64,000 nucleotides of DNA from Oryzias latipes (taxonomy: Eukaryota; Chordata; Actinopteri; Beloniformes; Adrianichthyidae), in assembly GCF_002234675.1 (NCBI RefSeq), contig NC_019877.2, forward strand, positions 1,206,372 through 1,270,371, in the 5' to 3' direction. This document shows, piece by piece, positions 56,316-64,000 of this stretch (position 1 is its first letter; each line of letters opens with the position of its first letter). The notes under the pieces were generated by a model, which worked only from the letters and a program-made list of their open reading frames with translations, ran no database searches and was not told where the DNA came from. Position numbers and translations under genes: made by a program.

Positions 56316-57721
56316 TACAGCGGGGAAAAAGTATTGAACACGTCAACATTTCTCTCAAAAAACATATTTCTAATCGAGCTATTGACACGAAATTATCACC
56401 AGATGTCGGCATCAACCCAAGTAATGCACACATGGAAAGAAATCCAATATTTATGTCCATAAATGAAGTTATGTGTAATAAAGTGAAATGGCACATGGAA
56501 TAAGTATTGAACACGCTTACTGAAATTTATTTAATACTTAGTGCAAAAACCTTTGTTGGTGATTCCAGCCTCAAGACGCCTCCTGTATGGAGAAACCAGT
56601 GGAATACATTGCTCAGGTGTGATTTTGGCCCATTCATCCACACAAACTGCCTTCAAATCTTCAAGGTTCCGGGGGTCTCTTCTGTGAACCCGGATCTTCA
56701 GTTCTTTCCAAAGATTTTCAATTGGATTCAAGTATGGTGATTGACTGGGCCATTCTAGCAGCTTTATTTTCTTTTTCTTCAACCAGTTGAGTGTTACCTT
56801 AGCTGTGTGCTTGGGATGGTTGTCTTGCTGAAAGATCCACCCTCTCTTCATCTTCAGCAGCCTGGCAGATGACAGCAGATTCTGATCAAGAATGTCTCCA
56901 TACTTTTCTCCAGTCATTATTCCTTCAATGATATGAAGTCTACCAGTTCCACATGCTGAAAAACAGCCCCACGCCATGATGCTCCCACCTCCAAACTTGA
57001 CTGTTGGTATGGTGTTTTGGGGGTGATGTGCTGTGCCATTTTTCCCCCAAACATGTTGTGTCTTATGACATCCGAAGATTTCAATTTTGGTCTCATCTGA
57101 CCAGAGTATCTTCTCCCAGAATGCCATGGGTTTATCCAAATGTTGTGTCGCAAACTCCAAACGAGCTTCAACATGCTTCTTCTTCAAAAATGGAGTCTTG
57201 CGTGGTGTGCGTGCATGGAGGCCATGGCGGTTGAGTGCATTACTTATTGTTTTCTTTGAAACAACGGTACCTGCTGATTCCAGGTCCTTCTGAAGCTCTC
57301 CACGAGGGGTCCTGGGCTGTTGGAGAACCATTCTGATGATTGTTCTGACTCCTCTGTCTAACACCTTGCTGGTGAGAAACCTTTGTAAAAGGCATCAATC
57401 AGGACTATACCAGCTGATATTACTTTGCACTAATAGGGGGCAGGTTAACCTTCTGAATACTGACAAACTCCAGCTGCTTTCTTGGCTTGCCAGACCTTTT
57501 TACTCCTCCTTTTCTTCATGTGTTCAATACTTATTCCCTGTGCCATTTCACTTTATTACTCATAACTTCATCTATGGACATAAATGTTTGGATTTCTTTC
57601 TATGTGTGCGTTACTTGGGTTGATGCTGACATCTGGTGAAAATTTCGTGTCAATAGCTCGATTAGAAATGTGTTTTTTGAGAGAAATGTTGACGTGTTCA
57701 ATACTTATTTTCCCCGCTGTA
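56316..57721 (-). mobile_element. Tc1/mariner transposon with about 200-bp terminal repeats
   Basis: The ends are TACAGCGGGGAAAA (56316) and TTTTCCCCGCTGTA (57721), bounded by the TA target dinucleotide. The terminal inverted repeats extend about 205 bp and are nearly identical. An AAGTATTGAACAC motif occurs at the outer and inner end of each repeat, which is the IR/DR arrangement of fish Tc1 elements. The total length of 1.4 kb is slightly short of the usual ~1.6 kb. It carries a damaged transposase on the minus strand and interrupts a SINE-like repeat. Confidence 0.95.
56531..57364 (-). pseudogene. Tc1-type transposase, catalytic core intact, N-terminus broken
   Basis: A 277-codon frame contains the DD34E triad in [21 protein letters not shown] and NPIENLWKE, with exactly 34 residues between the second Asp and the Glu. 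The HVWGKNG and [12 protein letters not shown] blocks are typical of Tc1 enzymes, which cut and paste DNA at TA. The frame is closed upstream by TGA at 57397-57395. The remaining 5' part carries only a short basic start in another frame, so the paired-like DNA-binding domain (about 60 or more residues) is missing or frame-shifted. The reported first codon is GTG, with no sensible Met before it. The copy is therefore probably inactive. Confidence 0.9.
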
Positions 57722-57890
57722 GCTAAAAGGGGGCCCAAGTCTGGCTCTCCCTGTTCCTGTCCCCATTCTACATAAAATACAGGTTTGTGTTCAGAAAGGG
57801 CATCCGGCCTAAAACTCTCTGCCAAACCACCTGAGTGAATCAGTGAAAGCTGGATCAATGTGGCGACCCCGGACCGGATGCTGGCAAATC
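57722..57890 (+). mobile_element. SINE-like repeat, right part
   Basis: Continuation of the repeat at 56172-56315 beyond the Tc1 insertion. It has AAAGGGCATCCGGCC, CCAAACCACCTG and GTGGCGACCCCGGACCGGAT blocks, the conserved tail of a retroposon family common in teleosts. Confidence 0.55.
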
Positions 57891-58141
57891 AGACTTTCTA
57901 CACCTGAACTTGAACAAGAGACCAAGAAGATTCATTTAGGAAATAAAAACAAAGTGGAAACATCTCTGCTTTGCTTCTTTAATGACAACAATGTTCAGTT
58001 TTTACATCAAACTTGAATCAAACTTACAGCCAGCAGCTGCTCACAATCAGTTCTATTGAGGTCAGTTTATGATTGAATGATTCTACAGATTATTTATACA
58101 CAGCAGACCAAGCTGCACTATTGAACGTTTGTCCTCCAGAT

Positions 58142-61100
58142 TTATTTCACAGGACGGATCTTAAAGCTGATTCTCTTCAGAGAATAGTTCCAACCCTTCC
58201 AGCGGTACCACTCCACCCCAATGTAATTGATTGCGTCATCACTCCCCCAACGATAAATGCCGTTAGGGTTTGTATAGTGACACTCGTTATACCAGAACGC
58301 TCCTAAATACGTTTTTGCACAGTTGCGTTGTTGGTCGTTGTCCTGGTCTTTGTCAAAGGTGGTGAACTTCCGTCCATCACTTTGTGTTCAGAGCAGATCT
58401 AGACTTTGTAGAAACTGCAGGATCTGTTTTCTAGAGTAAAATGTTTCATCTTTATATTTCTTTGTGACAATAACGTTCATCTTGATGCTGCAAACGCTCC
58501 TGTTAGGGCTGTGGCCGTATTTGCTTTTGTTTTGTTTGTTTGTTCTGTGTTTGTGTGTTATTTTTGTATCAGAGTGGGACTTCTGTGTTTTTTGTGGATC
58601 TTTGTTTGTATGTCTGTGATTATTTTCAGGTGTGCTGGCAAGGGTGTGGCCTTTAAAGCCACCACTTGGACCTCCAGCCGGTGAGAAGGGTGCCTTGCAG
58701 CAAAAGCCTCCACTGCAGCTTGGCCCTCTTCTCCATTTTGTTTTGTTCTCCATTTTGTTTATGTCTTCTCCACTTGTTTTAGTTTGTGTTGCACTTTGTA
58801 GTTCTTTGTAGTTTTGTCTGTGCCCACTCTGTTTAGTCCTTTTGGTTTATAGTTATGTTTTAAGTGAAGCTGAAGGGGTGAACGGCCATTTTGTTTAGTA
58901 CATGTTTTCTCCTGGTTTTGTTAGGTTAGGGAGGTTAGCGTTCTGTCTTTGATTTCACTTTTCTTTCTTTGCAGGTAAGATTACATGTTGCAGTTAGTTG
59001 GGGTTTTGTTTGTTGTTTTGGCCTGGGTTCACCCTGAAGCCTTTTAGCTTCACTTTTAGTTATTGTTGGATTGTTTGTTTATATGTAAATAAATTTGGTT
59101 ATTTTATGGAGACATTCGTTTGGTGTTTTTGTTACAGTTAAATTATTAGTCAAAACGTTACTTTTTTTATGTTATGCCACCAGTCACCCCTAGACACAGA
59201 AGGGGGCGTAACATAATTGGGGGCTCGTCCGGGATTTTTGAAACCATTTGAGTTAACATCATTTGTGATTTGTTTGGTTTTTTTTCAGTTTTGATTGTGC
59301 TTGGAGATTTTGGTTAACAGTTTTTGTTTCTCTTTTGGGCCATAACATTGGCATTTGAAGTCTGTGACTTGTTTGGCTTTGGAGGCCAAGAGCATCTTGT
59401 GAGAGCAGGCAGACCTTGGCTGGAGACATCTGTTGGAGGTGGTGTAGGTGACGGTGTAGGAGTGGAGGCAACTGCAGCTGTTGCCAATACTACTAACCCC
59501 GCTCGGGCGGAGGCAGGTGCGGAGGTTCCCTGCTGCCGTAGCCGGTTAAGGAGGGGGCCAGACCCAACTCTATTGCTCCAGACTGGGGTTGCCACACAGG
59601 ATGTCCAACTGCTCATCATGTCTGTGAGTAAAAACATCTCTCTTGGTTTGAGTGCATTGTGGCGTCTTTGGCCTGGCCAAAAACATTGGAAGTAGTGCTT
59701 CAAGCACATTGCCAGCATTTTGAAGAAAAAAAAAAAAAACTGTTAACCAAACTTGTGTTGAATTTTGTTTGAAACACATTTGTTTTGTTTGTTTAATTTG
59801 GAGTTTATTTTGTTTGACTAGTCTTTGGTGACTAGAGTTGACGGGTGCGTGTCCTGCGGGGCGCGCACCCCGAGTTGACGGGTGCGTGTCTTGCGGGGCG
59901 CGCGCCCCGAGTTGACGGGTGCGTGTCTTGCGGGGCGCGCGCCCCGAGTTGACGGGTGCGTGTCTTGCGGGGCGCGCGCCCCGAGTTGACGGGTGCGTGT
60001 CTTGCGGGGCGCGCGCCCCGAGTTGACGGGTGCGTGTCTTGCGGGGCGCGCGCCCCGAGTTGACGGGTGCGTGTCTTGCGGGGCGCGCACCCCGAGTTGA
60101 CGGGTGCGTGTCTTGCGGGGCGCGCACCCCGAGTTGACGGGTGCGTGTCTTGCGGGGCGCGCACCCCGAGTTGACGGGTGCGTGTCTTGCGGGGCGCGCA
60201 CCCCGAGTTTGACGGTCGCGTGCCCAGAGGGGTACGCGTCCCGAGTTGACGGGTGCGTGTCTTGTGGGGCGCGCACCCCGAGTTTGACGGTCGCGTGCCC
60301 AGAGGGGTACGCGTCCCGAGTTTCTGTGGTGTGTCTTGTGTAGTGCCTTAGGTTTGTGTGGTACATCTTGTGTTTGTGTGGTGTGCTCTGTGAGAGCTAC
60401 CGCTTTGTGTGTGCTCCACTTAGGGTAAAACTTCTTTTTGAAGAAGTTTTATTTTGGGTAGGGGGGTGTTAGGGCTGTGGCCGTATTTGCTTTTGTTTTG
60501 TTTGTTTGTTCTGTGTTTGTGTGTTATTTTTGTATCAGAGTGGGACTTCTGTGTTTTTTGTGGATCTTTGTTTGTATGTCTGTGATTATTTTCAGGTGTG
60601 CTGGCAAGGGTGTGGCCTTTAAAGCCACCACTTGGACCTCCAGCCGGTGAGAAGGGTGCCTTGCAGCAAAAGCCTCCACTGCAGCTTGGCCCTCTTCTCC
60701 ATTTTGTTTTGTTCTCCATTTTGTTTATGTCTTCTCCACTTGTTTTAGTTTGTGTTGCACTTTGTAGTTCTTTGTAGTTTTGTCTGTGCCCACTCTGTTT
60801 AGTCCTTTTGGTTTATAGTTATGTTTTAAGTGAAGCTGAAGGGGTGAACGGCCATTTTGTTTAGTACATGTTTTCTCCTGGTTTTGTTAGGTTAGGGAGG
60901 TTAGCGTTCTGTCTTTGATTTCACTTTTCTTTCTTTGCAGGTAAGATTACATGTTGCAGTTAGTTGGGGTTTTGTTTGTTGTTTTGGCCTGGGTTCACCC
61001 TGAAGCCTTTTAGCTTCACTTTTAGTTATTGTTGGATTGTTTGTTTATATGTAAATAAATTTGGTTATTTTATGGAGACATTCGTTTGGTGTTTTTGTTA

Positions 61101-61736
61101 CAGTTAAATTATTAGTCAAAACGTTACTTTTTTTATGTTATGCCACCAGTCACCCCTAGACACAGAAGGGGGCGTAACACTCCTTTGAACAGTTTCTTAG
61201 CTCTGTTGTTCTCAAAACTCCATTTCTCCGGGTGTCCAAGTGTTTCTGATCAGAGACCTACCTGCTCCTCCATCAGTGAATCCCGTCACCTCCAGTTTGT
61301 ATCCTTCATCCTCTGGACCAATGGAGAAGGAGGAGTAGCGAGCGTACGCCTTGTTTCCTTCAAAGTCCTCCATGTCGACCAGCAGCTCATATTTTTTCCT
61401 CAAACAGAGCTGGAAGAGATTCTCCAGACCTGAAACCCAGGAAGGTGTTAGCACCAACATTGGCATCAACGCATTGCTTTGATTTCTATCTCACCCAACC
61501 AGATCTCTCCATCAGCAGAACCAAAGCCCGTCCTGTAATAATCCCAGGGTCTGTAGAAGTTCAGAGAACCGTCCATCCTCCTCTGGAAGACCTGAGGGAA
61601 CAGGACAGAAGTGAACCGGATGATTCATCAGACAACTGAAAGGGACCAGGTCAAGTTCTCACCATCCACTGTCCTCCGAGGGAATCCATGTCGCAGTGCA
61701 CCTGGAGACAGACACACACACACACACACACACACA

Positions 61737-61812
<76 letters not shown>

Positions 61813-62231
61813 TGCACACACACCCACACACAAACACACACACACGCACGCATGCACACACACCCACACACACACACACACACATACACACATATTTAGG
61901 TAACACAACTCTTAGTGTTTTGATTGACTAATCAAACACTGAAACATTATTTTGTTTCATTTTCTCACTTTCAGCTTTTAATAAGCTCATGTTGTACGTT
62001 TTTCTATCACGATCATGAAAAATAACACCAACTTGTACTAAAGCTAGCCATGTTTCTAAAAATGTCTGTTTTCTCCATAAGTGTCCATCATGAGCTGAAA
62101 GTGGGAGAGCGTACCTGGACCCCATACGTGTCTTCTATGGGATAGACGGTGTAAACTCCACTGGCTCTGCTGTTGTCCTGGTCGTAGATATCACTGCAGT
62201 CCACAGGAGCAAGCAGCAGAAAAACACCCAT
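58142..62231 (-). CDS. MFAP4-like fibrinogen-domain (FReD) protein, partial model
   Basis: Exons, gene order: 62231-62115, 61701-61663, 61591-61495, 61429-61262 (or to 61258), then a last exon at about 58379-58142. The product is a secreted fibrinogen-related domain protein. In order it shows [122 protein letters not shown] and [21 protein letters not shown]. These match vertebrate MFAP4, an elastin/collagen-associated matrix lectin, including the calcium-site region DKDQDND. The N-terminus is unclear: the first exon gives [12 protein letters not shown], too short for a full signal peptide, so an upstream exon may be missing. The join to the last exon is awkward in phase, and a 2.7 kb LTR element sits in that intron. 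It may be functional or a decaying copy. Confidence 0.75.
58501..59213 (+). repeat. 5' LTR (713 bp)
   Basis: Begins TGTTAGGG and ends GTAACA, an inverted TGTTA/TAACA terminus. It includes several TTTGT-rich stretches and a TGTAAATAAATTTGG segment near 59085 whose AATAAA can act as the polyadenylation signal. TTCTTTGCAG|GTAAGA near 58973 resembles adjoining splice sites. Confidence 0.93.
59236..59833 (+). other. Leader region of the LTR element, no recognised protein
   Basis: A 123-codon plus-strand frame (59324-59695) crosses this region. It has a Gly/Val/Ala-rich middle but no retroviral motif I recognise. It could be the remnant of a leader or gag region, or chance. A 14-base A run lies at about 59727-59740. 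Confidence 0.4.
59834..60322. repeat. GC-rich array of about 37-bp units with palindromic core
   Basis: Ten units of 37 bp follow one another (GAGTTGACGGGTGCGTGTCT, then TGCGGGGCGCGCGCCCC) from 59834 to about 60205. They are followed by two diverged units (TTTGACGGTCGCG...GGGGTACGCGTCCC) separated by one standard unit. The core GGGGCGCGCGCCCC is a perfect 14-bp palindrome in the middle units; the outer units have GCGCACCCC. The array is extremely CpG-rich against an AT-rich background. Because 37 is not a multiple of three, the minus strand is open in all frames with an Arg-Ala-Pro-Gln-Asp motif. This is a property of the repeat, not evidence for a gene. Confidence 0.95.
60467..61179 (+). repeat. 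3' LTR (713 bp)
   Basis: Same length as the 5' LTR, with no difference noticed on reading. It is followed directly by the CTCC target duplicate and then by mfap4-like intron sequence. Confidence 0.93.
61709..61890. repeat. (CA)n(CGCA)n compound microsatellite
   Basis: A (CA)n run is followed by about 18 CGCA units (61738-61811) and mixed CA/CCCACA. It begins 8 bp from the 3' splice site of the 39-nt exon 61701-61663 in the mfap4-like gene. Cys/Val/Arg and His/Thr/Ala frames across it are repeat artefacts. Confidence 0.97.
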
Positions 62232-63516
62232 CTGAGAGTCACTATTTGAACGTATTGTTTGGCTTTTCGGCCTGTCCCTGACTGGAAACACTAAACCACA
62301 GAGGAAGAGAGTTCACGTAAACCAAACATGTAACAGGTCTCTGGAGTGCAACTGTTTTGGTCACACGTGTGACAGAATCTTTCAATGGTGCATCTGAAAA
62401 GAGACTTTCTGTTAAAAAGAAATAAAGAGAAAGACAAGAGTTTAGAAATGAATCATCTTCAGGTCCTTAATGTCGACACTGACAGTCATGAAAAAGCAAA
62501 GTGACCATGTAAACTGCTGAGTTAAATACAAGCTGGTTGTAAAGTTAGAGGCACCAATATTTCATGCTGGTTGACCTAAGAAAAACCAGTGGAAACATTA
62601 AATCTGGAAGCGTGTTTGATCATAAATATGTTGAATAAAACAACTAAAATATAAATTTGCTGTTAATAAACAAAAAGCTCTTCATTAAAATACAAAAACG
62701 TGCTCACCTTACAGAATTTTGTGTCACGTTTAGAGACTAAAACTGTGATATTTTATCTATTTTATTGCAGTTTTTTAGTTTGAAGTGCATCAGATTGTAT
62801 AATTATAGATTATTTGCACAGAGAAGCAAACACAGGTGATGTAAGTAAAGTTAGATTTTAGGAGAAAATCCTCTGACCTTTGACCTTTTTCAAGCTCTTT
62901 GCTTCAGTCGCTTCCTTCAAGAATTGGAGAAACTTCAGAAGAAGATCAGTCCTGGAGCTGCTTCTTGGTGTTTCAAGAATTAAAGTCTGAAACTGTGGAA
63001 CAGAAGGAATTTCAAAATAAGAGCCTGGAGAAAGAGAACGCCCTTTCTGAATTCCTTTCACTTCTCCTTACTGATGATAACATCTGCTTCTATTTAGTAA
63101 TTCTCTCTGCATTTTTAGGAAGCATTCTTCATTTTTTCAGTGAAACAGTTGATATTTCTCAATATTGAACTCAGACGTTGGAATATTGTGAAGTCAGTTC
63201 CTGTTTATTACAGAAATTACAATAGTATAAAGTAGAATAAATGACTTTTTTGGGTCAAAATGTATTTAGGAACCATTGATTCTGCCAGTTGTCCCCCTTA
63301 ACCCTTGTGCTATCATCTGGGGTCATCTAGCTGGTATTTTGGTCTTTTCTTACACATAGATCTTTTTAAGAGCTGTGATGTTTAAAACTGTCACTTTGTC
63401 ATCAAAGAAATGAATTTCCTTCAAATGATTTAAAGCATCTATCTCAAGCCAAGCAGTTATTCCTCATTGATCCCAAAAGCTACAATCTTAAAACAACCTG
63501 ATAGTGAAATCCACAA
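62232..63516. other. Upstream flank of the mfap4-like gene
   Basis: The promoter and a possible signal-peptide exon of the mfap4-like gene should lie here, but none was identified. The sequence is AT-rich. A solitary piggyBac-like terminus (TTAA then CCCTTGTGCTATC) is at 63298-63314. The small frames at 62858-63168 show no recognised family. Confidence 0.5.
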
Positions 63517-63697
63517 TGTTGTGGTGTTATCCTTGCATTTGGGCTTCACACTCAACAGGCTTTGCAGTTGCCATGGGGGTGGTCTAATTCTGTGTTCATA
63601 TATAAGAAGATTTGCCCGCTTTATTTCTGTTGTTGGCATATGATTGCATAAAGCTTCACGTATTGAAGTCAAGACGTGTCTCCTCATCATTGCCACA
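63517..63697 (+). repeat. Candidate 5' LTR of a Ty3/gypsy-type element
   Basis: The block starts TGTTGTGG and ends TTGCCACA, and has a TATATAAGAAG promoter-like box about 95 bp before its end. The following TTGGTGATCCTAATCGTGAA could be the primer-binding site. The assignment rests on the gag-like start 22 bp further on; the 3' LTR is outside the window. Confidence 0.5.
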
Positions 63698-63719
63698 TTG
63701 GTGATCCTAATCGTGAATA

Positions 63720-64000
63720 ATGTCAGAACCAGCAGACGCGCGAGTTTCTACGTCATCTTCAGTGACCTCGCCATCTCCTATGCGCGGGGACCCGACCATG
63801 CTAGCTGCTGCCGCTGTGAAGCTGCCCGAGTTCTGGCAGAGCGATCCTGGGCTGTTTCCGTCTTTGACCATCCCAGCTTTTTCCTCCACTGTGGCTAAGC
63901 ACGGAGTGGAGCATTTCATCCCCACTAAAGGCCCGCCAGTTTTTTCTCGAGCATGGCGCCTCAATGCAGTAAAATTCACCATCGCTAAGGAGGAGTTTGC
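63720..64000 (+). pseudogene. Truncated Ty3/gypsy gag-pol remnant running off the window
   Basis: A frame open from the ATG at 63720 to the window edge (93 codons) first shows a gag-like start (AAVKLPEFWQSDP, similar to the LPEFW...WF start of gypsy Gag). About 20 residues later comes VEHFIPTKGPPVFSRAWRL followed by AKEEF. This matches the segment just ahead of reverse transcriptase in gypsy Pol (H.I.T.GPPV..R.RRL....A..EF). The many hundred residues normally between them are absent, so gag and pol were joined by an internal deletion that kept the frame open. Confidence 0.7.

Larger units (their letters stand above)
54766..58141. other. Intergenic region between bbs1 and the mfap4-like gene
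   Basis: The bbs1 3' untranslated region should occupy the first few hundred bases. No gene was recognised in 54766-55820. The right half consists of a piggyBac-like fragment (55826-56033) and a SINE-like repeat split by a Tc1 element (56172-57890). The last 250 bases before 58142 lie downstream of the mfap4-like stop, and ATTAAA near 57980 on the minus strand could serve as its polyadenylation signal. Confidence 0.6.
58501..61179 (+). mobile_element. Non-autonomous LTR retroelement, gammaretrovirus-like signals
   Basis: Two direct repeats of 713 bp each (58501-59213 and 60467-61179) start TGTTAGGGC and end GCGTAACA and look identical by eye. They are flanked by the 4-bp duplication CTCC (58497-58500 and 61180-61183). 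After the 5' LTR comes TGGGGGCTCGTCCGGGAT (59218-59235), the tRNA-Pro type primer-binding site also used by murine leukaemia-type retroviruses. Before the 3' LTR is a purine tract GGGTAGGGGGG (about 60456-60466). The 1.25 kb interior has no recognisable gag, pol or env, so any movement would need proteins supplied elsewhere. It is oriented opposite to the host mfap4-like gene. Confidence 0.93.

Noticed and set aside
59834-60322. Overlapping minus-strand frames with Arg-Ala-Pro-Gln-Asp repeats
   Set aside because: They arise from a 37-bp repeat lacking stops in every minus frame and lie inside an LTR element; no start context or conserved domain.
58501-61179. Tandem segmental duplication instead of an LTR element
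   Set aside because: TG...CA-type termini, 4-bp target duplication, tRNA-Pro primer site and polypurine tract together specify a retroelement.

Overview
The window is nuclear DNA from a ray-finned (teleost) fish. Evidence: spliced vertebrate genes with GT-AG introns, many introns of only 80-300 bp, abundant CA/TG microsatellites and minisatellites, a Tc1/mariner element, tRNA-derived SINEs, a piggyBac-like TTAA element and a gammaretrovirus-like LTR element. A percomorph (perhaps medaka-like) is plausible, but the species cannot be fixed from sequence alone.

Six genes were rebuilt exon by exon from splice sites and remembered family sequence. From left to right they are: fam13c (+, coding 2526-9651, 12 exons, about 520 aa); asah2, neutral ceramidase (-, 25567-14985, 20 coding exons, about 727 aa); slc16a12, monocarboxylate/creatine transporter 12 (+, 29707-37863, 7 coding exons, 482 aa); kif20b, mitotic kinesin-6 (-, 49474-38847, about 30 coding exons, about 1255 aa); bbs1, BBSome subunit (+, 51872-54765, only 6 coding exons, 583 aa); and an mfap4-like fibrinogen-domain (FReD) gene (-, about 62231-58142). 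For the first five the summed exon lengths are divisible by three and run from Met to stop. The human orthologues of the first four all lie on chromosome 10, with SLC16A12 and KIF20B adjacent there. This supports the calls, especially fam13c over fam13a or fam13b. The genes do not form a shared pathway; they are ordinary neighbours with unrelated roles in signalling, sphingolipid turnover, solute transport, cytokinesis, cilia and extracellular matrix.

The accessory content is the more unusual part. (1) The kif20b intron at 42022-44022 is almost wholly a roughly 1.8 kb minisatellite of about 50 units. Each unit carries a copy of the adjoining exon's 5' splice site (CAG|GTAC), and most carry a CACGTG box. 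(2) A non-autonomous LTR retroelement at 58501-61179 has two 713-bp LTRs that look identical, a tRNA-Pro-type primer-binding site and a 4-bp target duplication. Instead of gag/pol/env it has a GC-rich array of about 37-bp units built around a perfect palindrome. It sits in what was a roughly 200-bp intron of the mfap4-like gene. (3) A Tc1 element (56316-57721) is nested in a SINE-like repeat. (4) A roughly 1.2 kb foldback element lies between fam13c and asah2. (5) The right edge holds a truncated Ty3/gypsy element in which gag-start and pol-like motifs are joined in one open frame. (6) bbs1 has lost most of the introns known in its mammalian orthologue.

Most other long open frames are shadows of exons or of simple repeats. 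No tRNA gene, rRNA gene or CRISPR array is supported.
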